A DNA stretch of 64,000 nt, taken from assembly GCA_015056815.1 (NCBI GenBank), contig SVFN01000002.1, positions 1 through 64,000 on the forward strand, given 5' to 3'. Source of the DNA: Lachnospiraceae bacterium. Its GTDB lineage: Bacteria > Bacillota > Clostridia > Lachnospirales > Lachnospiraceae. Under the pieces are notes generated by a model. It made no database searches. It saw only the letters and a list, made by a program, of their open reading frames with translations, and was not told the origin of the DNA. How positions within the stretch are numbered: position 1 is the stretch's first letter; each line of letters starts with the position of its first letter. The translations under genes and the position numbers were made by a program. Positions 7,263-16,600 of the stretch are shown here, in pieces.

Positions 7263-8273
7263 TCAAGTTGTTTCGTATAATGAAAGCATGTCCTTCAGAA
7301 TCTGTTTCATTTCTTCCCGCATACTGTTCGGACGAACCACCTCTACTTTGCTTCCCTGACTTAGCAGCCACATGATAATGCCTTTCCCGTAGACTTCCGC
7401 CTCTATCTTATATCCATTCTCATAATGTTCCAGTACTCTGGCTGTTGGCAGTCGATCCAGGATCGGTTCCGGATTCTCCCCATAGAAATTCAATACCACT
7501 TTCTGCAATTTGCCGGCATACATAAACTGAATCCGCTTTCTGAACTCACCCTCTTGAAAACGATCGGCATACGATACTTCGAATCTTTCCTCCAGATGCT
7601 TATAATCTTTGATCCTGTCAATCCGGAAAATAGCCGGATAATTGTATTTGTGCACATATTTACCGGCATCGTTCTTTTCAACGATATAGGCGTTCAGGTA
7701 AAAATAGTACTCCGAGAAGAGGATCGCAATAGGCTCCACCACTCTTTTGATCGATTCATTTGGTGCGTTCACCCTGGCATAATGCATGGAAACCAGATGA
7801 TGCTCATGGATATCGGAGCCGATCTCCCAAAGCTTGTCCTGAATATATTCCTTATGATTCAGCTCAACATAATGATACTTTTCATTCGAGATCAACTCTC
7901 CTACGAGCTGTACGTTCTTTAGGGGAACGCATCCCTCCACCAGCTTATTTAAGATAGTATTCAGCTCACGTCTGGTAAAAGCTCTGCTTTCCAAAAGGAT
8001 CTTTGAGACTGCCAGGATTTCGCTGTTCGTCATCATAGACAGTTCATCCCCAACCATTATGAAGCCCTTCCCGGAACGGTCATATTCAATCGTCCTTTTG
8101 TCGCCCGCCATACTCCGTTCTCCCAAAAAGGCTCTTATATCATCAATGTCTCTTTGAATAGAACGTTCATCGACACCAAACCTGGATGCTTCCGCCGATT
8201 TATGGATCATTTTTCCTTCGCACAGTCGGACAAACATGTCCAATATCCGTTGATTCTTTGACTCTTTCCCCAT
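7263..8273 (-). CDS. WYL-domain DeoR/YafY-type transcriptional regulator
   Basis: The 336-residue protein has an N-terminal winged helix-turn-helix (residues about 5-60, with RFGVDERSIQRDIDDIRAFL as the recognition region), a WYL ligand-sensing domain near residues 140-230 and a C-terminal WCX extension. Such regulators control DNA-damage, phage-defence or metabolic genes in response to nucleic-acid or nucleotide ligands; the target here is unknown. The start at 8273 is chosen for the AAGGAG seven bases upstream; the frame extends further without a ribosome-binding site. A possible small gene follows in the same unit. Confidence 0.88.
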   Translation of the reverse strand: MGKESKNQRILDMFVRLCEGKMIHKSAEASRFGVDERSIQRDIDDIRAFLGERSMAGDKRTIEYDRSGKGFIMVGDELSMMTNSEILAVSKILLESRAFTRRELNTILNKLVEGCVPLKNVQLVGELISNEKYHYVELNHKEYIQDKLWEIGSDIHEHHLVSMHYARVNAPNESIKRVVEPIAILFSEYYFYLNAYIVEKNDAGKYVHKYNYPAIFRIDRIKDYKHLEERFEVSYADRFQEGEFRKRIQFMYAGKLQKVVLNFYGENPEPILDRLPTARVLEHYENGYKIEAEVYGKGIIMWLLSQGSKVEVVRPNSMREEMKQILKDMLSLYETT

Positions 8274-8357
8274 CCTATTTCTCCTTAGAAATTTCTGCAT
8301 GACCGATTCTGAAAACACAGAATCCATCAAAAGCTGTCCCTGCGCTTTCTATTCAGA

Positions 8358-8528
8358 TCACGAAGAGCCTTTTTCTTTTTTGGAACGACGGAAGATTTTC
8401 GGTACCTTCCTTCCATCAAACAGCGGGTTCGTAAAGCAATTAGGGCAATAAAAATACCCCGTATCCGGATTCACCATATACACTCGCTTACATTTAAAAC
8501 ATTTCCGATACTTCACAACTATTGACAT
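8358..8528 (-). CDS. Small zinc-ribbon protein (56 aa)
   Basis: The 56-residue product MSIVVKYRKCFKCKRVYM... contains CFKC and CPNC, spaced as a single four-cysteine zinc ribbon, followed by a basic tail (IFRRSKKEKGSS). The start at 8528 follows GGTGGTG at good spacing; an upstream in-frame GTG/ATG region lacks one. Such small ribbons may bind nucleic acid or act as redox or metal modules. It lies just upstream of the WYL gene but ends 84 bases before its start, so co-transcription is possible, not proven. Confidence 0.7.
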   Translation of the reverse strand: MSIVVKYRKCFKCKRVYMVNPDTGYFYCPNCFTNPLFDGRKVPKIFRRSKKEKGSS

Positions 8529-8648
8529 AAAAATCACCACCTGTTTTTCATTCTTCCCACAATGTTCCTTCTGTTTACTACAATTTTATGGTATAAACAA
8601 TTTCCTCACAATCCCTCATTCTTCACAAAATAATCCTTATGATTTTAT

Positions 8649-9680
8649 CTAATTTTCCGTACCGGGCTCCATGTTAATGATCTTATCAACAAAATAGTAA
8701 TAGTTGCCCGTTCCGGCGATGGCTGCCGTGTCAAACAGCACCTTGCGATAAGCACTCATAAGAATATCCACTTCCAGATCACCCTTCACAAATCTGCTCA
8801 ATGCCGGCAGTATTTGTTCCTGCAGCTCATACGGACCATCATAAAATTCAAAATCCATATAATTGTGCATGACCTCACGGAATATCGTTCCATTATCATT
8901 CACAAAATAACCATAGCCATGCATATCGGAATTGTCTCCTGATTCTTTTATGCGCTCTGACGGATTCCATGTTGACAATCCCAAAAGCACAAACCCATCG
9001 GGGTAGTCATATCCGCAGTTTTTCCGATCATTAGGTATCCAGACTATATCTCCTTTTTGAAAGGGGGTCGGAAAATCAAACCATAATCCTTCAAACGAAT
9101 TGCTGATCATATCTTTTGCTGCTTCGTCTCTGTTGCTGTTATACACAATATCTGTTATCTTCCCATCCCCTCTGCACTCAATTACCGAGACAATTTGCGG
9201 ATCCGTCAGGGATTGCTTTTTGATCCTTAGCTTTGACACTCCGGATCCGGTACAGCGATCAGTCTCATCATCTTCTTCCGTGTAGTCACGATATGCTTCC
9301 AGGCATTTCTTTAAGGAAGGATATATTGTCTCATATTGTTCCGTCCATTTCGAATCGCCTCGACACAAGTATGAATACATATATACATAAGCGCCGTCAT
9401 CTTCATCCTTATAAAATGCATCAATCTCGCTCTCCATGATTTCTATGTACTTTTTCAAAAAAGTATGAAGACTTTCCCAGCCTCTGCAATTATCTCTTTC
9501 CGGAACCACACAATCCGGCATTTGGGCAATCAATTCCTCCCATGCATTTATCTTTTCTTTCAAAGACAGATGCCTGCAGCTGTAAATGAGCCATGCTGTC
9601 TCCAAAGAGTTGAAAGAATAGCCAATTTTCCTTAAATGCTCCTTGATCGCTTTTGAATTGATAAATGATAATGTATCCAT
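8649..9680 (-). CDS. Uncharacterised protein paired with the DivIVA-like gene
   Basis: I do not recognise this 343-residue protein. It is acidic and soluble, with many aromatic residues (for example FEGLWFDFPTPFQKGDIVW and NYYYFVDKI) and a central region (about residues 190-260) in which GDIVWIPN and FVLLGLST suggest a beta-barrel-like fold. There is no signal peptide, membrane segment or known catalytic motif. The start at 9680 follows AGGAGG at nine bases, and the gene begins five bases after the stop of the upstream coiled-coil gene, so the two form an operon driven from the leader at 10302-10420. Confidence 0.7.
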   Translation of the reverse strand: MDTLSFINSKAIKEHLRKIGYSFNSLETAWLIYSCRHLSLKEKINAWEELIAQMPDCVVPERDNCRGWESLHTFLKKYIEIMESEIDAFYKDEDDGAYVYMYSYLCRGDSKWTEQYETIYPSLKKCLEAYRDYTEEDDETDRCTGSGVSKLRIKKQSLTDPQIVSVIECRGDGKITDIVYNSNRDEAAKDMISNSFEGLWFDFPTPFQKGDIVWIPNDRKNCGYDYPDGFVLLGLSTWNPSERIKESGDNSDMHGYGYFVNDNGTIFREVMHNYMDFEFYDGPYELQEQILPALSRFVKGDLEVDILMSAYRKVLFDTAAIAGTGNYYYFVDKIINMEPGTEN

Positions 9681-9685
9681 CACTC

Positions 9686-10282
9686 TCAACCTCCTTCCTC
9701 CCGGCTCTGTTCCGTCGGTACCGGCAAAGCATCTTCAAAAGGCGCTAGCTCCGCGCGGTTGGAAACCACAATAGAATGGCAATTCTGCAAAGACGTGATC
9801 AGGTTATCATAGTTTGCCTGCGTCACATCAATGGATTGTTCCAAAAGGATCTCGACATTTTCCAGAACGTTATCGGTATACTGCACTGCTGCTTCTTTCA
9901 CTGCATTGGCTTCTCTTGTGGCATTATCCAGAATCTCCTGCGCCTGATGATTTGCAACGGCCACGATCCCGTTCGCCTCCACATAAACCTGCCTCATGAT
10001 CTCATGCTCGCCGACCAGATTCCTCATCTGTACCACCGCTTCGTTCACGATCTTTTCTGCCTTTTCATGCGCATCTTTCAGGATGGCATCCTCTCTGGAA
10101 ATGATCTGCTGACAACGCTTGATCTCAGCGGGTATCTTCTTGCGGAGCTGCCTTAAATACTCCTTTAAATCATCTTTATTGACTTTGATCACATCATTTG
10201 AAAATTTCGCATAAGGACATTGTTCGATATAGTCTTCCATATCTTCCATTAACCGTTCAATTCTGTTGCCCATATCTTTCAT
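9686..10282 (-). CDS. DivIVA-like coiled-coil protein
   Basis: The 198-residue product has an N-terminal helix, a segment DVIKVNKDDLKEYLRQLRKKIPAEIKR and then a long heptad-type coiled coil (about residues 60-165) rich in Ala, Glu and Gln. The pattern is found in Lachnospiraceae proteins loosely annotated as DivIVA-like or 'ATPase subunit'; such proteins usually act as scaffolds at the cell pole or septum, an inference here. The start at 10282 (MKDMGNR) follows AGAGGA; a longer frame reads through the repeated leader. It is the first gene of a two-gene operon. Confidence 0.7.
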   Translation of the reverse strand: MKDMGNRIERLMEDMEDYIEQCPYAKFSNDVIKVNKDDLKEYLRQLRKKIPAEIKRCQQIISREDAILKDAHEKAEKIVNEAVVQMRNLVGEHEIMRQVYVEANGIVAVANHQAQEILDNATREANAVKEAAVQYTDNVLENVEILLEQSIDVTQANYDNLITSLQNCHSIVVSNRAELAPFEDALPVPTEQSREEGG

Positions 10283-10301
10283 GCACAATCCTCTTTCTCT
10301 C

Positions 10302-10420
10302 TTAAGCTCCGTATCCGAACTATTTGCCGCACTTTGTTGTAGTGTTACATCCATTCTAACGTTTTACAAAGACGGATAATGTCATTGGAACAAAGTTTTT
10401 CCAAAATAGTACTTTTCAGC
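10302..10420 (-). repeat. Duplicated upstream leader element, copy B
   Basis: The motif TTAAGCTCCGTATCCGAAC (10302-10320) is followed 17 bases later by a block at 10338-10420 that closely matches 5821-5905. It lies directly upstream of the DivIVA-like gene, as copy A lies upstream of the 85-aa gene. On the minus strand it contains TAGAAT as a possible -10 box but no clear -35, so it may be a promoter for another sigma factor or a regulator site. Confidence 0.65.
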
Positions 10421-10425
10421 TATAA

Positions 10426-10457
10426 TACAAAAAGAATATGCAGTTTTATCTGCATAT
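10426..10457 (-). terminator. Terminator after the AAA-ATPase/PDDEXK_9 gene
   Basis: The 8-bp repeat ATATGCAG (10436-10443) pairs with CTGCATAT (10450-10457). On the minus strand it is followed by TCTTTTTG, so it stops transcription of the gene at 10578-12221. A 120-base 3' stretch separates it from the stop codon. Confidence 0.7.
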
Positions 10458-10577
10458 CCTCTCGTTCTCTCTCTTTTTCAATTCGCAGCCGTCCGAAGCT
10501 TTTTGAGCAACTTCAATACTACTTTAAAATCGCTTCAATCACCCTTCATTTCTCATTGCTTTTTATGCTGCTTTTCT

Positions 10578-12221
10578 TTACACCTTTTCAATCTTACAGC
10601 TATGATGCTTATATTCCGTGCCGGTGTTAGACACCTGCTTGTCATAATTGATCCCGATGATCAGGATATTCTCTTTGTAATGCTCAAACTTCTGCGGATA
10701 ATTTCTGTCCCGGACCTGATCCACGGCTGTCTGCCTCGTCTTGTCGTATTTCAACTCGATCAAAAGCACCGGTTTGTCCGGATGCTTGGGTGAGGGAAGA
10801 TAGGCCAGATCCACATAGCCCTTGCCGGAATCAAGCTCCTGTATCGTCGTATAATACTTCTGCGCGGAGTAAAATGCCATCTGTACCGCATAGGAAAGTG
10901 CCGCTTCGGAATGATAAGTTTTGTTCTCCGCAGTGTCATGAAACCACTCCAACAGCTCCGCCACTTTCTCTTCGTCTAAGCCCCAGACAGCTTTCAACAG
11001 TTCCTGAGACTTTTTAAAGGATGTAAAGGTTCCCAGCCATTCTTCGGATTTCGTAGACGATTTAAACTCATCCAGAATCTCATTATTGGGAACAAACACT
11101 TCCTTTGTGTCCACATCATATCCCAGATACCCCAAGTGGATCAGCATGGTCAGCACATCATCTTTGCTATGGAAGGATGTCATATCATTCTGATAAGTCG
11201 AAATGTCAACCGTTGCCCTGCTTCCATCCATCAATAACGCTACCGTATCCTTCAAGCCGTCAAAATCCATTCGGATGTATTCGGCAAGCGCTTCGTAATT
11301 CTCAGTTTTATTCCAGTAGTTTTGGATCACACCGGTGGACACTGCTTTTATAACTGACAGAGGACTGTATATGGAATAATGTTTTTGCTTCAACGGCGTC
11401 CCTGTCGCTTTTTGTATTCGATAATTCGGATCCGGCGGTATCACATCCGTCACATCATATCCATCATACCATTCTTTGATCTCATCATACGCTCTGCCAT
11501 ATTCTTCGCACAATCCCATAACCTCATCCTCTGTAAACCCTGTATATCTTGCGAGCTGCAAAGGAGCGATGATAGAATATTCATCAAACATATTCAGTGC
11601 CGAATGCTGACCATATTTTTTGATCGGAAGAATCCCCGTCATATAAGCAAGCGCCACATATTCTCTGTCCTTTAACAGATCTCTCAAAAAATCCAGATAA
11701 TGCTTTTGCCCGTTCGCATCTTCCTTTCTGGCTCTAAACGCGACATCCCACTCATCGATAATGAACACAAAGGGAATTCCCGATTTTCTGTAAAACCGAT
11801 CCAGGCTGTAGAACAGATCGTCCGGATCATATTTCACATCAGAATACTCTTCCGAAAGATCGTCCAGCACTCTTTTTGTCAGCCGCCTCATACAATCTTT
11901 CATTTCTTCATCCGTTTTGATAAAATCCGTCATCACAAGATTGATCACATCAAACCGATTCAAATATTTATCCCAGTTACCGTGCCCCGCGATCTTTCGT
12001 CCTTCAAAGAGTTGCCTACTGTCTCCCCTGCCATAATATGCCGCCAGCATATTCGCGGTTACCGACTTGCCAAACCGGCGTGGGCGGGACACACTGATAT
12101 ACTTCTGTTCTGTCTTCACAATTCTGTTCAGATATGTGACCATCTCTGTTTTATCCACATATATCTCAGAATTAAGCGTTTCCATATATTTTCCGTTTCC
12201 CGGATTTAAATAAGTCCCCAT
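10578..12221 (-). CDS. AAA-ATPase-like protein with C-terminal PD-(D/E)XK nuclease domain (PDDEXK_9)
   Basis: The 547-residue protein has the architecture AAA-ATPase_like (about 1-300) plus PDDEXK_9 (about 420-530). Near the N-terminus it has SRPRRFGKSVTANML, the family's Walker A equivalent, and the Walker B strand FVFIIDEWD. The nuclease-like C-terminus has the core GYVDLAYLPS...PVLLIELKYDK (D, ExK) typical of the superfamily. Such proteins are abundant, often multicopy, in gut Firmicutes and Bacteroidetes; a mobile-element or defence role is suspected but not shown. The start at 12221 follows a modest GGGTGG. It is monocistronic, with its own terminator. Confidence 0.88.
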   Translation of the reverse strand: MGTYLNPGNGKYMETLNSEIYVDKTEMVTYLNRIVKTEQKYISVSRPRRFGKSVTANMLAAYYGRGDSRQLFEGRKIAGHGNWDKYLNRFDVINLVMTDFIKTDEEMKDCMRRLTKRVLDDLSEEYSDVKYDPDDLFYSLDRFYRKSGIPFVFIIDEWDVAFRARKEDANGQKHYLDFLRDLLKDREYVALAYMTGILPIKKYGQHSALNMFDEYSIIAPLQLARYTGFTEDEVMGLCEEYGRAYDEIKEWYDGYDVTDVIPPDPNYRIQKATGTPLKQKHYSIYSPLSVIKAVSTGVIQNYWNKTENYEALAEYIRMDFDGLKDTVALLMDGSRATVDISTYQNDMTSFHSKDDVLTMLIHLGYLGYDVDTKEVFVPNNEILDEFKSSTKSEEWLGTFTSFKKSQELLKAVWGLDEEKVAELLEWFHDTAENKTYHSEAALSYAVQMAFYSAQKYYTTIQELDSGKGYVDLAYLPSPKHPDKPVLLIELKYDKTRQTAVDQVRDRNYPQKFEHYKENILIIGINYDKQVSNTGTEYKHHSCKIEKV

Positions 12222-12281
12222 GTTCCACCCGCTTTCTTTTTATCCAATATACCACTGCGTTTTTCGTATATAATAATATAG

Positions 12282-12316
12282 TGCCACAAATCCTGAAAAA
12301 ATCAAGATTTGTGGCA
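12282..12316. repeat. 11-bp inverted repeat (hairpin)
   Basis: TGCCACAAATC (12282-12292) pairs perfectly with GATTTGTGGCA (12306-12316) around a 13-base AT-rich loop. It lies upstream of the AAA-ATPase/PDDEXK_9 gene on the minus strand and upstream of a gene fragment on the plus strand. It could be an operator or the end of a lost element; there is no T run to favour a terminator. Confidence 0.5.
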
Positions 12317-12333
12317 CATGTTTTCTTAAATAA

Positions 12334-12576
12334 CTGAATTGGATCATACCGAATACGGCTTCAAGATATCCTCACTTCATCAAACTCAGACTGTTCTCCA
12401 AGAATCCCTTCAAGGATCTGAATCCCCCTTTTGGAACACCCTACCTGTTCTATTTTGGCATAAACACCACCGGCATCATAAATAGTCAAATTTTCGAAAA
12501 AATCAAAACAACCAAAGCAGACCGCTTAAATGTATACTATTATTTCGAATACAACCTGACAAAACTGGCAAATTAG
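12334..12576 (+). pseudogene. C-terminal fragment of an unrecognised gene
   Basis: An 80-codon stop-free plus-strand frame runs from just after a TAA at 12331 to a TAG at 12574. Its translation looks like real protein, with stretches such as NPPFGTPYLFYFGINTTG and DRLNVYYYFEYNLTKLAN, but there is no ATG or ribosome-binding site. It is read opposite to its neighbours and its stop overlaps the end of the YezG-like gene. It is best explained as the 3' end of a gene whose 5' part was lost. I do not recognise the family. Confidence 0.4.
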
Positions 12577-12950
12577 CTCAAATACTTTTCAACCCATTTT
12601 TTCTCATATGCTACCATATCCGCTGAATGGTCATCATACTCAAAGTCCGTTTTCATATTTCCATTATTATCAACGCTCATCGAAAAAATGGTCCAGGCAT
12701 TTGTAGCTCCCTGTTCCTTTCGGTTCTTTGATAACACTTTGTCAATCTCCATAAAGGCTTTAACAAGCTTAGCCTTAGATGCACCAGGCAGATTAAAGCA
12801 ATCAACATACTCACCTTTTTCGGCTTTTGAGTAGAATTTCATACTGTAGCTCCCCTCCGTGTATCCTGCAAAGAAAACCATTCTATCCCAGCCTTCCGGC
12901 AAGAAATCAAACACAATATCAAACACGTTTTGAAAAATTTTCTCATCCAT
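12573..12950 (-). CDS. YezG/DUF600 family immunity protein
   Basis: The 125-residue protein starts MDEKIFQNVFDIVFDFLPEGWDRMVFFAGY and matches the YezG-like (DUF600) family. In Bacillus and relatives such proteins neutralise nuclease toxins of the polymorphic-toxin class, for example the YeeF/YezG LXG pair. It begins seven bases after the stop of the nuclease-toxin gene, the usual toxin-then-immunity order. No signal peptide or membrane segment is seen, so it should act in the cytosol, binding the toxin in the producing cell. It is the last gene of the long minus-strand operon from 22285. Confidence 0.88.
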   Translation of the reverse strand: MDEKIFQNVFDIVFDFLPEGWDRMVFFAGYTEGSYSMKFYSKAEKGEYVDCFNLPGASKAKLVKAFMEIDKVLSKNRKEQGATNAWTIFSMSVDNNGNMKTDFEYDDHSADMVAYEKKWVEKYLS

Positions 12951-12957
12951 CTATCTA

Positions 12958-13656
12958 TTACTCCTTCCCATTTGGAAATACTCTAACGCTTTCTTCTCCA
13001 TCAATAGTATAGGTTACTACTATAGCAACCGGTCGTCGTGAATCGCCCTCATAAATCGGTTCAATTTTTACATAAACCTCTTTTCCATCTCTGACAGCAT
13101 CCGCCAATTCATTCTCAAAATTCTTAAAATCGTTTCTATTTATGTCAGCATCCTGTGGAATCATATTTTCCAGTCCATTTGATCCATCGAATTGGTCTCC
13201 TATCAAGTGTCCCCTGTCATCTCCTTCTTTCTGGTCGCCTTTGCCGATATCATCTATGGAATCTTTGATTGGCAATCTACCCTCTCGGGTTTTAAGATGT
13301 AACGTACCCTCTGCAGAAACAATACGCCCTTTCTCATCCGTCTTATACTTATAACCATTAAGCTCATATTCGCTATTTGGTGCTAACTCTTTGCCAACCC
13401 GATATAATTTGCCATTATCATCATAGTAATAAGTCTCACCATCCCTGGTTTCTGTATGAGGATTTTCCGGAGTATTGGCTTCATTTGTTTCTTTATTCTG
13501 ATTATCAGGCGCCGCTTCTTTGTCAAAAACATTATCCCAGAAAAATCTGGATTCACCAGGTGTTACGTCCCCCTCCGGCATTATTTCCTTATAATTGTTG
13601 ATCTCAAGATTTTTCATCTCGTTTATATCCTTTGATCCCTCATATATTTCCTGCAT
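12958..13656 (-). CDS. DNA/RNA non-specific endonuclease toxin (Endonuclease_NS_2 type)
   Basis: The 232-residue protein has a charged N-terminal region (1-70, Asn/Glu/Thr-rich), a YYYDDNGKLYRVGKEL segment, and a C-terminal beta-beta-alpha-metal nuclease domain (about 95-232). Its signature is DDRGHLIGDQFDGS (146-159, H150 the likely catalytic histidine), followed by the Asn-rich stretch ENMIPQDADINRNDF. This is the fold used by polymorphic toxins paired with YezG-type immunity proteins, here encoded directly downstream. Unusually, it has no LXG, WXG or signal-peptide delivery module. Its ATG overlaps the stop of the HerA-like gene by one base (TGATG), so the two are translationally coupled. 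Confidence 0.87.
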   Translation of the reverse strand: MQEIYEGSKDINEMKNLEINNYKEIMPEGDVTPGESRFFWDNVFDKEAAPDNQNKETNEANTPENPHTETRDGETYYYDDNGKLYRVGKELAPNSEYELNGYKYKTDEKGRIVSAEGTLHLKTREGRLPIKDSIDDIGKGDQKEGDDRGHLIGDQFDGSNGLENMIPQDADINRNDFKNFENELADAVRDGKEVYVKIEPIYEGDSRRPVAIVVTYTIDGEESVRVFPNGKE

Positions 13657-16600
13657 CAGTACACACCCCCTTTCGATTTATATATCTCTGTAAATCTACA
13701 AAACAAATCATTATATGATGAATCTCTTATTGTTTGCTCATAAATCAAAAGTGCCATTACAAGATTAATTTGCCTGTTAGAATATGCGCTAATATCAGGA
13801 GATAATTTGTCAGCAACTGAATGAACCCATTCATTGATATCTTTGCATTTCTTTGAGCTATTAATTGCTTGCTCTGCTTCAAGGAAATCATAGACTAATG
13901 TTCTAAGCGAATCGATAGCCCTTTCCTTGTCAGACACGATATAATCCAAGAAATCGCACTTAACGATTGTATCTAACTTCGACTTTAGGATTGCAACCTT
14001 AAGTTCCTGAATATCTACACGATCTCCTTTACGATAAATCTCCTTAGTCATGATGCAATCTAACAATGATTTCTCAACCTCAGATGTATGAACACTATCT
14101 TGTTCATATACCGAATTTGCTAAATCTGTATGGAACTTAACCTCTTTTTCCTTGCCATCTCGATCAATATATTTGCCAGTATATAAATCCACCTTACATA
14201 AAACTGGTTCAAGCCAATCGCTCTGCGAAATTGCAGCCACACCTTTTTCAAGCTTTGCAATTTCTGTTATCTGATTGTCGGACAGCCCAGAAGCTTTTCC
14301 CACCAGTTCTCTGTCGCCAAAATCTGGAAGCCGCAAAATAATCTTGGTGTTAGTGTTTCGAATTACTGACATATCCAATAGTCCGGGTGACTGATCCGCA
14401 ATTATAAACCCTTCACCATAGGTTCTCATCTCAGCAATCGAATTTGCCAACATTTCCACAGATTTACCAAGCATATTAGAGCCTTCGCTCGATTGTTCTG
14501 TAGATGTCCTTTTCAGAAGATTATGCGCTTCTTCAAGGACTGTCACATGCTTCAAATTATCATCGGTGTTTGCCCCCATACACCGTTGCTCCATTCGATG
14601 CTCTTGAAGCTTTAGCACCAAAATTCCCATAATCAGCGATTTAGTCTCTGCTGAACCAACTCTGCTTAAATCTACGATTACATTCCGATCAAAAATGTTT
14701 TCATCTCTCAAATCATCTGTAGAAAAGATAAGACCATTTATTCCGTTTGTAAGAGATCTAAGTCGTGTGACAAGAGATCCTGTATAATCTCCTTTATTGT
14801 CATCAGAATACTCGCTCTCTTCCAATACTTGCCTAATTTCCCTTACTACATCATTAAATGTGGGGAACAAATCAGGCGAATATCTGTTTACAGATTTTTC
14901 AAGATCCCATCCACTTTTTATATATGCCCTCTCAACTGAGTCCTTAAGAATTGCTGGCATGGCCGCATACATAGGCCAACACACATTAAAAATCTCTACA
15001 AGTCTGTCCAGATGCTCTAATATATGCGTGTTTTCCGGAAAACGGAATGGATTCAAACGAAGCATCTCTATGCCGGTAATATTAGGGTTTGTTCCATAAG
15101 TTACCACTCCATCAATCTTACCAATCTTATCCTTATATTCACCCTTAGCAGGCTCAATCACAAGAAATTTTACACCCTCACAGCCAAGTTTCTCTAAAAG
15201 CTTATAAATAGTATTAGATTTACCGGAACCAGTTGAACCAGTGATGAAAGTATGCTTTGTAAGTTCATCTTTAGAAAGCTTAACTCTCTTTTCTGGAATT
15301 TTCTTTCTCATGTGGTAACCACATCCAATTTCAAGATCAAATTCCTGATTTATGAGGGAATGTGGCTCTCTTCCAAATGAAACCACTTCTAGTACAGGGA
15401 GACCACTGACCGATTTTCTCGGAAAATTCAATGCCTGAGCTAATTCTTTGCCTGATAAGGGTGCTGTTGGAGTAACAAGTGTTGGATACATTAACCATTC
15501 ATCTTCAAGAGATGCCTTTAACCCAAAAACTGGATGTTGAAGATTTTTAATGCTAGATAAAAGCACCTTAGATGCATCTGAATTAAGTTCACCATCCCAA
15601 AAATTGACAGCCGCCTTTGTAAGATAAGAGTCCTCTCCCTGCGTCAAAGCGAGGTACATATGTGCAGCATTATTAGCGATTACTGGGCTCTCTGAAACAA
15701 AATAAGAAGCAAACTCCCACATACCAAGCGCAGAGCTTTCCTCAATGCGTTGTAATTGAGATTCAATAATATCAAGGGTATGTTTAACTCCAAAATTTGT
15801 ATATGTTTGTGTAATGCTTTCATTCTTCCCGATTTGAGCTGTAACACTTGAAGATCTAGCAAACGAAACACCAAAATTAGCAGAAGCATATGCGCCTGAA
15901 CTAGTCCCGGTTGATTCATTACTTCCCATAGTATCAGTAGTGGAGCGATTCCAAGTATGATGATAATCTCCACCCAAATGTTTTCCACCTACATGACCGC
16001 CTAATGTATCGCTACTACCTTTTTGAACAGCATTCGCAATACTTGTTCCCTGAGACGAATTAACCGTTGCATTTGCCCCCGCCCCAACGCCTAAATTTAC
16101 ACCAAAATTAGCTGAAGATGATACCCCGTCTGATTCAGTATAAGTATAACCGGTCTGCCAGGTTGTATATGGTGCTAATGCAGTATATAATTCATACAAA
16201 CGATTTTTGCTATCTAATTGTCTTTTAATGGGCTTCGCCAACAACACAATGGTATATTCCTGTGCTTTCTCCTCCGGAACAATTCCATCTAGCAGTTTTT
16301 CCATGCTTTGACTGATAAATCCTTCTGATTTTTCAGACGGAACATTTGATACGATTGCAATCGATTTAGCTTGATTATTTTTCTCCGCATCAAGAGCGTC
16401 AAGACAAGGAGGCATTCCCACTCCATAGTCAGGGTCATCTGAATTCATACCAATGTAATCGGTCCCGGGGAAATTACCCTTTATTGCGCTCACCATTCTA
16501 TGGTAATACTTATCAACTATAGATGGATCAGAAAACCTTTCATCAGTATTGACCACCCCTATATAAATATGGCAATCATTTTCTTTACGATTATATATTA

